Notes: a model not told the origin generated them from the sequence alone. 64,000 bases of DNA from Gallaecimonas sp045291545 (GCF_045291545.1 NZ_CP149514.1:372001-436000); one strand, 5' to 3'; shown: positions 50,448 to 60,600, counted from the first letter of the stretch. Program-made: numbers and translations.

Positions 50448-53248
50448 GTATTATTCATCCACGTAGTCTGAAAACATTGCTACCGATGTTGATTCTCGGT
50501 GCCACCTTGGTGTTCGTGATGCTGGCTTTGTTTATCACCGATATCAGTGAACGCCATTACTTACAGCGCAGTACCGAGCAACAGATACGCCAGCAGGGGG
50601 CCAGGCTGGTAAGGCTGGCGCAGCTGGACTTACAGCGTGACCCTCAGCAGTTAAACCGCGAACTGGTACTCAGTGTGTCAGGTTTGGGGCAAGCCAGTGC
50701 CGCCTTGCTGGATCCACAAGGCAAGGTGTTATTTGCCAGCCATCATCGTTGGCTGGGGGAGAAGGCGGCAGAACTCTGGCCAGAGACACCACTTACTGCC
50801 GGGATCCAGCCGCGTATTGAGCTTGATGGTAATACCATTACCGGCTGGTTTCCCTATGCCTACCCGGCGGCCAAGGGGGAATTGGCTAGCACTCGCCGTG
50901 GTCTGATCAGGTTGAGTTATGACTTGTCACGGCAACTGCTGGAACGGCGGCTTGATAATTTACGTAGTCAGCTGCCATTACTACTGTTCATTGTGCTGAT
51001 GGTGTCTTTGTTTGCCTATTGGCTGCATTTGCAGGTGAGTCGCCCGTTGAACCGTTTGAAAGACGCCCTGGATGCCATTCATCGGGGGGATCTGGATATA
51101 CGTGTGGGTGAGCAGGGGATGCTGGAGTTACGTGCAGTAACCCGCGCTTTTGACCACATGGCCGGGCAGTTGGCCCGGGAAACCCGATTGCTGCGCGAGC
51201 AACGCGACTTTAACCATGCTTTATTGCAGGCCTTGCCGGCGCTGGTCGTTGCCGTTAACCCTGAGGGGCATATTGAACTAGCGAACGATAAGGTCGCAGA
51301 GTTACTGCGCCAGCCGGTAGGAGAATTGATGGGTCAGTCTCTGGTCGCACTGGATGACAGTGAGCAGCTGCAACAGGCGCTACGTTCCCTGTTTAGTGGC
51401 CGGTTCGAAGAAGTGCACCAGCTGCAGGTTAGGTTCGAGCAGGAGGAAGAGGAGCAGTCGCGACTGCTGAGCTGGAATCTGCGGCGACTCCGTGATGACC
51501 TGGTGCTGGCGGTTGGCGAGGATGTCACTGAACAAGCCATGGCTCACCAGCGGCTACGTATGGCGCAAACGGTGTTCGACAACCTCAATGAGACATTGAT
51601 GATCACCGACCAGCAGCAGCGCATCATTGCAGTGAATCCCGCCTTTACCGGGCTGATGGGCTATCGGGAAGATGAGGTGTTGGGCCGTACGCCGGTGCTG
51701 CTGCGTTCTGGCCTCCATGATGCCAATTTTTATCAGGAGATTTGGGACAGTATCCAGCGCTTCGGCCAGTGGCAGGGAGAGATCTGGGACCGCCGTAAAG
51801 ACGGCAGTGTTTTACCGTTGTGGCAGAGTATTTCGGCTGTTTATGACGAACACGGCGAGTTGGCTCATTACGTTGCTGCCGGCGTTGATTTGTCGGCGCT
51901 GAAAAAGGCACAGGATCGTCATTCCTGGCTTAGTGAGCACGATCCGCTGACCGGCCTACTCAACCGGAGCGGGCTGCAGGAGCGCTTGCAGCAGTTTCAA
52001 AGTACCGCACTGTCAGGTCAAAACCATGGCGTGGTTATGGTGCTTAATCTGGATCGCTTTAACCGTGTCAATGAGGGGCTGGGGGCACAGTGTGGCGATG
52101 AGTTACTCAAGGAAATGGCTGTACGGCTGCGGGGCCAGTTTGCTGAACCGGCTGAGCTGGCGCGGTTGGCCGCCGATGAATTTGCTGTTTTGCTGCCTCC
52201 ACAGTTTGGTTCCGAGCAGATGGCCTGCGAACAGGCCCGTGAGTTGATAGGCCACCTCTTCTTGGCGCTGTCACAGCCACTGATGTTGCAGCAGCAAGTA
52301 TTTCATCTTACCGCCAGTTTGGGAGTGGCTATTTACGGGGCCAGCCATGGCGCCGATGACAGCTTACCTTTGCACCAGGCCGGTATTGCCTTGAATGCCG
52401 TTAAAACTGGTGCAGGCAACCGTCTGGCGTTCTTTGAACCGGGTATGGAAAACGCCATCCGTGAAGCCTTTGACTTGGAAGCCGCGCTGACCAAGGCCTT
52501 AGCTATGAGAGGAGAGCAATGCCCGTTTCGCCTGTACTTGCAACCGCAGGTCAGTGTCGAAGATGGTCTCTTTCGCAGCTTTGAAGTGCTGATGCGCTGG
52601 CAGGATGCAGAGCAGGGGTTGATCCCGCCCGGGCTGTTTATTCCTGTGGCGGAACGCAGTGGCCTTATTGTGCCTTTGGGTAAATGGCTGGTCGACAGTG
52701 CCTGTGCCTTGATGGCCACCATGCAGCGGCAGGGTCTGAACCACGCCGTGGCTATTAATATATCGCCCCGGCAATTTTCTGAAAGCAGCTTTGTTGAGGA
52801 CATTGAGACGGCGCTGGAGCGTTATAAAGTGGCGCCTGAGCGGTTGATTCTGGAGGTCACGGAAGGGTTGCTAATTGATAATCCGGCCCATGTCGTGGCG
52901 ACCATGAAAGTACTGGCGGACAAAGGCATCCGCTTTTCCATCGATGATTTTGGTACCGGTTATTCTTCGCTGGCGTACCTGAAAAAACTGCCAATTCGGG
53001 AGCTGAAGATAGACCGGGGTTTCATCAAGGACCTACCAGATGATAAAGACGATGAGGCTATTGTCGACACCATTATTGCCATGGCCAAGCATCTGAAACT
53101 GGACGTGGTAGCCGAAGGGGTGGAAACCGAAGCCCAGGAAGCTTACCTACGGGCCAGAGGTCATATTCTGGCGCAGGGGTATCGTTATGGCCGGCCAGAG
53201 CCCGCCTCTTATTGGCTTGAGCAGCTGCTGACAGGAGGCGCACCATGA
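50444..53248 (+). CDS. HAMP-PAS-PAS-GGDEF-EAL membrane protein, likely c-di-GMP phosphodiesterase
   Basis: A 934-residue protein. TM1 (11-32), a periplasmic region of about 145 residues, TM2 (178-196), HAMP (197-250), PAS (about 258-365), second PAS (376-488), GGDEF (495-665), EAL (680-930). The GGDEF motif is AADEF (576-580), so cyclase activity is unlikely. The EAL domain looks competent: EVL at 714-716, Asn772, Glu804, Asp834-Asp835 in DDFGTGYSS, Lys855, Glu891 and Gln911. The start at 50444 overlaps the preceding binding-protein gene. The layout matches MbaA-type proteins that are controlled by a periplasmic binding protein. Confidence 0.93.
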   Translation: MSIIHPRSLKTLLPMLILGATLVFVMLALFITDISERHYLQRSTEQQIRQQGARLVRLAQLDLQRDPQQLNRELVLSVSGLGQASAALLDPQGKVLFASHHRWLGEKAAELWPETPLTAGIQPRIELDGNTITGWFPYAYPAAKGELASTRRGLIRLSYDLSRQLLERRLDNLRSQLPLLLFIVLMVSLFAYWLHLQVSRPLNRLKDALDAIHRGDLDIRVGEQGMLELRAVTRAFDHMAGQLARETRLLREQRDFNHALLQALPALVVAVNPEGHIELANDKVAELLRQPVGELMGQSLVALDDSEQLQQALRSLFSGRFEEVHQLQVRFEQEEEEQSRLLSWNLRRLRDDLVLAVGEDVTEQAMAHQRLRMAQTVFDNLNETLMITDQQQRIIAVNPAFTGLMGYREDEVLGRTPVLLRSGLHDANFYQEIWDSIQRFGQWQGEIWDRRKDGSVLPLWQSISAVYDEHGELAHYVAAGVDLSALKKAQDRHSWLSEHDPLTGLLNRSGLQERLQQFQSTALSGQNHGVVMVLNLDRFNRVNEGLGAQCGDELLKEMAVRLRGQFAEPAELARLAADEFAVLLPPQFGSEQMACEQARELIGHLFLALSQPLMLQQQVFHLTASLGVAIYGASHGADDSLPLHQAGIALNAVKTGAGNRLAFFEPGMENAIREAFDLEAALTKALAMRGEQCPFRLYLQPQVSVEDGLFRSFEVLMRWQDAEQGLIPPGLFIPVAERSGLIVPLGKWLVDSACALMATMQRQGLNHAVAINISPRQFSESSFVEDIETALERYKVAPERLILEVTEGLLIDNPAHVVATMKVLADKGIRFSIDDFGTGYSSLAYLKKLPIRELKIDRGFIKDLPDDKDDEAIVDTIIAMAKHLKLDVVAEGVETEAQEAYLRARGHILAQGYRYGRPEPASYWLEQLLTGGAP

Positions 53249-55260
53249 AGGCACTGTGGTTGCTATTACTGTGGCTGAGTACCGGGCTGATGAGCTTTAC
53301 CGGTGACGCTTCGCTGGCGGCACCGACAGTTCGCCCACAGCAGGCGGGCATTACTCTGGGGATCCTTGCTTACCGGCCTGAAAATATCAGCCAGCAACGC
53401 TGGCAACCGCTGGCCCGTTACCTGCAAAGCCGCTTGCAGGTGCCGGTTACGCTGAAAACCCTGTCTTATAAGAAACTGGCCAAAGCCATTGCCCGCCAGC
53501 AGGTCGATTTCGTGTTGACCAACCCGGCTCATTACCAGCTGCTGGCCTATCGCTATAACCTGACTGCGCCTTTGAGTACGTTGTTGTTGCCGGGGCCGGA
53601 TGGACCCATTGATGTTTTTGGCGGGGTTATATTTACTCGCGCTGACAGCGGCATTACCGAACTTTCGCAGCTGCCGGGGCATTCTGTGGCCATTGTCACT
53701 CGGGGTTCTTTTGGCGGTTATCAGATGCAGCGGGCGGATCTGGAAAACCAAGGCATTGCTTTTCACCCCAGCCAGTTACTGGTGACCGGAATGCCCCAGG
53801 ATCGGGTGGTCGAAGCGGTGTTGGCCGGGAAAGTGGATGTGGGTTTTGTGCGCAGCGGTATTCTTGAAAGTATGGCTGCCGAAGGCCAGCTGAATATGGC
53901 GTCGGTGCGCGTGCTGGGTCGTAAACACCTACCGCACTACCCTTACGTGAGCAGCACTCGGTTGTATCCGCAATGGGCCCTGGCGGCGTTGCCTCAGGTC
54001 AGTGAAAACCGGATACGAGAGGTCACGGTATTGCTGATGGGATTGCCCCATAACGGTACTGTGGCGCACCAACTGAATATCTGGGGCTTTACCATTCCCC
54101 GTGACTATCAGCCGGTACTGGCGCTGATGAAACAGCTGCGTGTGCCTCCCTTTGAACATGGGCCGGTGTTCACCATAGCGGATGTCTGGCAGCGTTACCG
54201 ATTCGCGGTGATTATCATCATCGCGCTGGTATTGCTCAGTACCATCTTGTTCGTGGTGATCTGGCGGCGCCATCGGCAACTCATGCGCTTGCAGGACACT
54301 GTTACCGGCCAGCGCAAGGAGCTGGCCCACCGCATGGCCAAGGAGAAACAGCTGTTTGCGGCGCTGGATGAAGGGGTCTACGGTGTCGACAGCAACGGAC
54401 TCTGTACCTTTATTAACCCGGCTGGGCTGAAACTACTGAAGCTGGACAATGAGCAGCAGATCATCGGTCAGCCCATTCATAGCCGTTTTCACCGTCACCT
54501 TCATGAAGACAAAGCCTACCCGGAAGATGACTGCCCGATCTTTCGCACCTTGCAGGATGGTCAGCTGCGCCAGTCGGACGATGAGTGGTTTTCCCGCACC
54601 GACGGCAGCCTTTTTGCGGTGGCACTCAGGGTAGCGCCAATGCGCACCAGTGAACGCGTCAGTGGTGCGGTTGTGGCTTTTCAGGATATTACCGAGCGCA
54701 AAAAACTGCAGGCGCAACTGGAACACCAGGCAACCCATGACACTCTGACCGGGCTGTTGAACCGCCGGCAATTCTATACCCTGGCATTGCGAGAACATGC
54801 CCGAATAGAGCGCCACGGTGAGGGCGCTGCCTTATTACTGCTGGATCTGGATTACTTCAAGAAGGTCAACGACACCTTTGGCCACCTGATGGGTGATGCA
54901 GTACTGCGCGACCTTGGGCTGTTGCTCAAAAGCACGTTGCGTACAGAAGACTTGGCTTCGCGCTATGGCGGCGAGGAATTTTTGCTGCTGTTACCGCAGA
55001 CGCCGCTGACAACGGCGGTGATCACCGCGAACCGGCTTCGTGAGCTGATCGCCAGCCGGGAAGTGGCCCAGGATGAACAGCATGCCAGCTATACCGTCAG
55101 CATCGGGGTGACGGCGCTGCTGGCCAGCGATCATCGTCTGGATACGGCCATTGCCCGTGCTGACGAGGCCTTGTACCAAGCAAAAATGAATGGCCGTAAC
55201 CGGGTGGAAGTGGTGAGCACCTCGACGCTAGTGAAAGACTCTGGCGACAGTGCTGAATAG
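53245..55260 (+). CDS. PhnD-like sensor fused to PAS-GGDEF diguanylate cyclase
   Basis: A 671-residue protein. Signal peptide (cleavage near residue 26), a PhnD/phosphonate-binding-like periplasmic domain (about 33-300; LGILAYRPENISQQRWQPL, VDFVLTNPAHYQLL and GSFGGYQMQ), TM (319-340), PAS (about 368-485), GGDEF (496-660) with inhibitory site R566-T-E-D569 and active site GGEEF 575-579. It should couple binding of a periplasmic solute to cyclic di-GMP synthesis. Its start overlaps the phosphodiesterase gene by ATGA, so synthesis and breakdown are encoded in one operon. Confidence 0.93.
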   Translation: MKALWLLLLWLSTGLMSFTGDASLAAPTVRPQQAGITLGILAYRPENISQQRWQPLARYLQSRLQVPVTLKTLSYKKLAKAIARQQVDFVLTNPAHYQLLAYRYNLTAPLSTLLLPGPDGPIDVFGGVIFTRADSGITELSQLPGHSVAIVTRGSFGGYQMQRADLENQGIAFHPSQLLVTGMPQDRVVEAVLAGKVDVGFVRSGILESMAAEGQLNMASVRVLGRKHLPHYPYVSSTRLYPQWALAALPQVSENRIREVTVLLMGLPHNGTVAHQLNIWGFTIPRDYQPVLALMKQLRVPPFEHGPVFTIADVWQRYRFAVIIIIALVLLSTILFVVIWRRHRQLMRLQDTVTGQRKELAHRMAKEKQLFAALDEGVYGVDSNGLCTFINPAGLKLLKLDNEQQIIGQPIHSRFHRHLHEDKAYPEDDCPIFRTLQDGQLRQSDDEWFSRTDGSLFAVALRVAPMRTSERVSGAVVAFQDITERKKLQAQLEHQATHDTLTGLLNRRQFYTLALREHARIERHGEGAALLLLDLDYFKKVNDTFGHLMGDAVLRDLGLLLKSTLRTEDLASRYGGEEFLLLLPQTPLTTAVITANRLRELIASREVAQDEQHASYTVSIGVTALLASDHRLDTAIARADEALYQAKMNGRNRVEVVSTSTLVKDSGDSAE

Positions 55261-55294
55261 GGATGATGATGAATGACATACAACAGGATGTGTT

Positions 55295-55759
55295 ATGTGG
55301 CTTAGTGCATTGGCGTTAGCCACAGTATTACGCTATCCGGCTGAAGCGCTTAGCCAGCAATTTCTCGATGGTATGAACGTGCCGGTAGTCAGTCGTCAGG
55401 TGCCCTATCAGGGCCTGATGATCCGCTTTAATCACTAGTTCTAGCGCATTGATGCGCGCTCGGTGTGCTTTGACTACCAGCAGCAAAGTGCCAGCCGTTA
55501 TGCGCAATGTACCGGCCAGGCCAAGAAGCTGTTTATGGTGCTGTGCGAACAGGTGACGCAGCGGCGTTTCAAGAACATGTATTGCAATGCCGCTGCCCAT
55601 TACCGCCCGATGGTGGCGAAAGTGGCGGCTTACGGCACGGATCAGCAGGCCTTACTGAAGCGCCAGTGCGGCGACTTGCGAGTCGCGGCACTGCTGGACA
55701 AAACCAAGGTGGCCGAGCGTAACCGCGTTTGTGCCGCTTATGAGCACAACAGCCAGTAG
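55295..55759 (+). pseudogene. Six-cysteine secreted protein, copy B, interrupted by two amber codons
   Basis: The reading frame MWLSALALATVLRYPAEALSQ... is colinear with the protein at 48914-49378 over its full length, but has TAG at 55436-55438 (codon 48) and at 55442-55444 (codon 50), where copy A has Arg and Trp. After the stops the frame continues open for 105 codons with all six cysteines conserved (VCFDY, QCTGQ, LCEQV, YCNAA, QCGDL, VCAAY). It is therefore probably a recent pseudogene. A nonsense suppressor or an internal start at the GTG at 55463 are alternatives, but the latter would lack a signal peptide. It ends 20 bp before the convergent recD stop. Confidence 0.8.
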
Positions 55760-55779
55760 GCCCGGCCATACCTGGCGCA

Positions 55780-57618
55780 TTATGGCTCTGCTTGCAGCGC
55801 CGACAACAGCCCGGAAGCACGTTCTACTTTGCGGGCAATAGCCGGTTTGAGTACCGACAGTGCGCCGGGCACCAGCGTAAAGTGCTCCCGGGCACGGGTG
55901 ATGCCGGTGTAGATCAATTCCCGGGTCAGTACCGGGCTGAGGCTATCCGGCAGCACCAACACGGCGTGGGCAAACTCCGAGCCCTGGGATTTATGCACCG
56001 TCATGGCGTAGACGGTTTCAACATCCGTAAGTCGTGAGGGCAATACCCACTTGATGCCGCCGGCAGTCACAAAAGCCACCCTTAGCCGTTCACCATCATG
56101 AAGACAGATCCCCACATCGCCGTTCATCAATTCCAGCGTGTAATTATTGCGGGTTACCAGCACCGGCCGGCCTTCGTACCAGCCATGGGCCTGGCTTATC
56201 AGCTTTTCAGCCGCCAGCGCTTCGGCTATCTGCTCATTCAGGCCCGTTACCCCGTAGTTCCCCTGGCGCAACGCACAGAGCACCTGAAACTGCCCAAAGG
56301 CAGTTAGCACAGCACTGGCCCAGCTGTCTAAATCGGCCTGGCGGCGTTGCTGCATTACCTGCAAATAATGCCGGTAACCACGGCTAGCCAGAGGCAGCAG
56401 CTGCTCTGGTGGCAGGCGGCTGAGGTCGTCACAGTCAAAGAGGCTCAGGGCTGTTTCGGCATCCCCGCAGTTGACCGCCCGGGCCAGCTGGCCGATCCCG
56501 GATTGGGCCCCAAAACGGTGGCTGTGGCGCAGCATTACCCGGCACTGCGCCAGTGCCTGCTGGCCGGGTGAAACCCCGCTGACAGGGGCGCCTGACAACG
56601 CCTCAAACCAGGCTAGCGTTTCGGCGTTGTAGCCACCGGCCTCGGCGCCATTACACAAGTCGCCCAGTACGGAGCCGGCTTCTACCGAGGCCAGCTGATC
56701 TTTATCGCCGAGCAGAACCAGCTTGGCCTCTGGCGGCAGGGCATCTAGCAGGGCGTGCATCATTTCCAAATCCACCATCGACGCCTCATCGACGACCAGT
56801 ACATCCAGATGCAGAGGGTTTTGGTGGTGGTGGCGAAAATGGCGACTGTTGGGGATCACCCCCAAGAGCTTATGCAGGGTACTGACGTCAGTTGGAATGC
56901 TGGCCTTTACCTCGTCGTTTATCTGCAAGCGGTTGACCGCACCGGCGATGGACTCGGTCAAGCGGGCCGCGGCTTTACCTGTGGGGGCGGCCAGGCCGAT
57001 GCGCAGCCTGGGGCTGGCGGCTTGCTGCAACAGTCCCAACAGCCGCACCACGGTGGTGGTTTTGCCGGTGCCCGGGCCACCAGTAATGATGGCAAAGCGC
57101 TGGCGGCTGGCCACCGCGCAAGCCAGCTTTTGCCAGTCGACACCGTCGCCGGGGAATAGCTGCGCCAGCTGTTGAGCCAGGCTTTGACTGGCTGCTTGTG
57201 GCACCAGGCGCTGGCGAATATGGGCTGCAACCTGTTGTTCAAAGGTAAAGTTACGGCGCAAGTACAGGCGGTGGCCGGCCAGTACCAGAGGGCTGTTAGC
57301 ACCGCTCAGGCAGTGGCTGTCAGCCAGGGCCTCAAGCCATTGTGTCAGGCTGACACCAATCAGGCGTTGGGACGGGCGCTGCGGCATGGCTTCACCGGGG
57401 TCCCCCTCTGGTGGCAAGGACAGGCTGGCATCGGCATCCGCCAGAGTCGCTGCCAGATCCAGGCAGATATGCCCCCGGCCATACTGATGTGAACACAGCG
57501 CCACCGCCAACTGTGTTAGCTCGTTCAAAGGGGCTAGCTGTTGCAACCAGCGCACCAGCGCCCGGTCAATACGGCGCAGCCAGCCACGTTCGGTCCAGGC
57601 ATCAAGCAGCGCCAGCAT
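55780..57618 (-). CDS. recD: Exodeoxyribonuclease V alpha subunit
   Basis: The 5'-3' helicase subunit of RecBCD. It has 612 residues with Walker A ITGGPGTGKTTTVV, motif DEASMVDLEMMHALLDALP, GDKDQLASVEAG, and the C-terminal VHKSQGSEF. The ATG at 57618 (MLALLDAWTERGW) with GGAGG six nt upstream is preferred to a TTG four codons earlier; it overlaps recB by 17 nt. It is the last gene of recC-recB-recD. Confidence 0.97.
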   Translation of the reverse strand: MLALLDAWTERGWLRRIDRALVRWLQQLAPLNELTQLAVALCSHQYGRGHICLDLAATLADADASLSLPPEGDPGEAMPQRPSQRLIGVSLTQWLEALADSHCLSGANSPLVLAGHRLYLRRNFTFEQQVAAHIRQRLVPQAASQSLAQQLAQLFPGDGVDWQKLACAVASRQRFAIITGGPGTGKTTTVVRLLGLLQQAASPRLRIGLAAPTGKAAARLTESIAGAVNRLQINDEVKASIPTDVSTLHKLLGVIPNSRHFRHHHQNPLHLDVLVVDEASMVDLEMMHALLDALPPEAKLVLLGDKDQLASVEAGSVLGDLCNGAEAGGYNAETLAWFEALSGAPVSGVSPGQQALAQCRVMLRHSHRFGAQSGIGQLARAVNCGDAETALSLFDCDDLSRLPPEQLLPLASRGYRHYLQVMQQRRQADLDSWASAVLTAFGQFQVLCALRQGNYGVTGLNEQIAEALAAEKLISQAHGWYEGRPVLVTRNNYTLELMNGDVGICLHDGERLRVAFVTAGGIKWVLPSRLTDVETVYAMTVHKSQGSEFAHAVLVLPDSLSPVLTRELIYTGITRAREHFTLVPGALSVLKPAIARKVERASGLLSALQAEP

Positions 57619-60600
57619 CAGGGCCTCCAAACAGCGCGTCGAGGGTTTCGATCAGTTCTCGTTGCGGCTTGTCCACATAGCAGTGGCCAGAGCGCAGGAA
57701 CAGGTACACAGCACCACCGATGTGGCGGTCATAATCGTAGTCGTGGATACGGCTTTTGAGTAACCGGTGCAGGGCCAGCAGGTAGAGCACGTATTGCAGG
57801 TCATAGCGTTTATCACGCATCACTTCGTGCATAGCCTGAGCGCTGTAGGCACTGGCACTGTCACCCAGATGATTGGACTTGTAATCCAGTACGTAATACT
57901 GGCCCTGATGGGCAAACACCAAATCAATAAAGCCCTTGAGCATGCCATTGAGTAGGCCGGGGCTCAGGGGCGGGCGCAATACACCATTGAGAGTATGGCG
58001 GTGTACCAGATTATCGAGCTGGCTGAGTTGTACCTGGCTGGCGCTGAACCAGAATTCCATCTCCGGCTGATACTGGCGCAACTCGGCCAGCGCTACCGAT
58101 TGCCCCTCGGGCAGAGGCAAGGGCTGTTGCACCAAGTTGTGCAGCCACTGCTGAAGTGGCTCTGCCCAGTCCTCCCAGCCGCGCTGGCCAAGACGCTGGC
58201 TCAACACTTGCTGGCTACGTTGCCGGTCAAGTTGGGCAAAGCCTTCAGCGGCCGCCCACTCTAAAATGCCGTGTAAAAATGTGCCGGGCCCGGGGCCGCG
58301 GGGAAAGGCATGAATAGAGCCTTGCCCTTGCTGCTGGTTGTCCGTGGGCTCATCAGGGTTTTGCAGCTCGGCTTCCAGTGCCGTGCTGGCACTTACCTGC
58401 CAATCCTGGGTACGCAGCGCCGAGTAAGACGCAATAAACCAGGGTTCGGCTGCCGGTGCCTGAAAAGAGCGGGCCGGCTGCAAGGGCGGCAGTGTTGTAG
58501 CGGGCTGATAGCGGTTATCACTGGCGATAGGGGCTGGCTGCAGTGCGATATCGTCCGAGCGCGCTGCCAGCGCGCGAAACTGTTCAGCCAGTTCGGCATT
58601 GCTGATGGCCTTGCCGCCGGTCAGCAGGTAGCCCAGAGCGCTGCGATGCAGATCGGTTTGGCTTTTACTGCCGCTTTTTTGCATTTTGATCGGAGCCAAG
58701 CCCAAAAAGCAGGCATGGCGAGGCCGGGTCAAGGCCACATAAAGCAGTCGCAAATCTTCCGCCAGTCGCTCCTGCTCCGCTTGCTGGTAGGCGTTATCGG
58801 ACTTGTCGGTATCGAGCACCGTCTGGCCTTGTGCATTGTGGTAGCGGATATAGGGGCCGGTGCGGTCGGCTTCGCGGTAGCTCATAACAAAGGGCAAAAA
58901 TACTACTGGGTATTCCAGCCCCTTGGACTTGTGAATGGTGATCACCTTGACCAGGTCAGCATCGGATTCGAGCCGCAAGATTTCGTCATCATTACTGCTT
59001 GGGTCCGCGATGGCTTCTGCCAGAAACCGGATCAGCGCCTGCTCACCGTCCAGTTTACTGGCCGTACTTTGCAGCAACTCTGCCAGATGCAGCAGGTTGG
59101 TCAGTGCCCGCTCACCTTCAACGCCCTGGAGCAGGGTAGCCGGTACCGCGAAGTCGGCCAGCAGCTGGCGGATCATCGGCAGCACGCCGCGCTGTAGCCA
59201 GCGTTGCTGGTAGCCACTGAACCGTTCCACTTGCGTTTCAAATGCCAGCTCATCCTGATTGAGCTGATCCAGCCAGGCCAGGCTTAGGCCCAGGGTCGGG
59301 GTAGCCAGTGCCGCCCGTAGCAGCCGGCCGTTTTCCGGGTCGGCGGCGGCCCGGAGCCAGGCTAACAGATCGCGGGCTTCGCCAGTGGCATAGACCGACT
59401 CTTTATCCGACAGATAGACCGACGGCACGCCGCGGGCAAACAGGGCCTGGCGAATGGCATCGGCTTCGCTGCGGCCGCGGACCAACACCGCCATATCGGC
59501 AGGTTTCAAGGGGGTGAGTCCTTGCTCACTGCGAAAGCCGTTGTTGCCATTGAGCATGGCCACCATGGCGCTGGCGCAGCTGTCAGCCAGTTGCTGGCGG
59601 TACTGGCTACTGCTGAGCGGCTGCTCGCTGTCCAGCAGCCAGGCGGTCATCGCCGGTGCGGCCTCGCCTGCAACCTCAAGATACTCGCGGCGGCCATTGG
59701 CAGCCACCGGTATAAAGGGAATATCCGCGAACAGGAAACTGTCCTGACGGTGGCTGAAAACAGCGTTGACGGCAGCTACCAGCGGTGCTGTCGAGCGGTA
59801 GTTGGTGCCAAGGTTGTAGTGGCGGCCGGCGGTGGCTTTGCGGGCCCGCAAGTAGGTAAAAATATCGGCGCCACGAAAGCCATAGATGGCCTGTTTAGGA
59901 TCGCCAATTAAAAACAGCCCGCTGTCGCTGGCGGTGTTGTCCAGGCCATAAATGCTGTCAAAAATACGCAGCTGCACCGGATCGGTATCCTGAAACTCAT
60001 CGATCATCGCCAGTGGGTACTGTTGGCGGATCAGTGCTGCCAGGGCCGGGTTTGCTGTCAGGGCGCTATCTAGGCGGGTCAAAAGGTCATCAAAACCGAG
60101 GGTAGCGCGGCGCTGTTTTTCTTCAGCCAGCCGCTGCTGTACCCAACCGGCGGCGTGCTGGGCTAGGTGCTGTTCTATATCGGGGAGTTGGGCGCGGGCA
60201 GCAAGGATGCTATCCAAGGCGGCAACGCCAGGGTGCTCCAGTATGGCGGCGCCATCTTTGGCGGCATCGGTGAGGCCGGCGCGGCAAAAACGTTGCCAGT
60301 GGTTGTCGCTGATAGCCGGCAGCAGCGCCTCAGAGTTCAGCCAGTCTGCCAGGGCCTGTAGCCAGCTTTCCAGAGTACTGCGGCGCACCTTGTTACCGTT
60401 GAGCTGCTTGGCACCGTGGGCGGCGATGATGGCGTCACTGAACGGCCCAAGTAGCGTTTGCCACTGGGCTTTGACAGGCGTCATTAGCGCTTGTTGGGCA
60501 TCGCTAAGCTCAGCCAGCAAGGTGCTGACCGGTTGTGTGGGCGCGGCTGTGCCCGGCAATAACCAGGGGCGAATGGCCTGGTGCAATTGTCCGGGGGTTT

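Noticed and set aside
55430..55446. ACTAGTTCTAG in copy B resembles a SpeI-XbaI cloning-vector polylinker
   Set aside because: Only 11 bases match, no further vector sequence adjoins, and the surrounding frame stays colinear with copy A, so chance is the better explanation.
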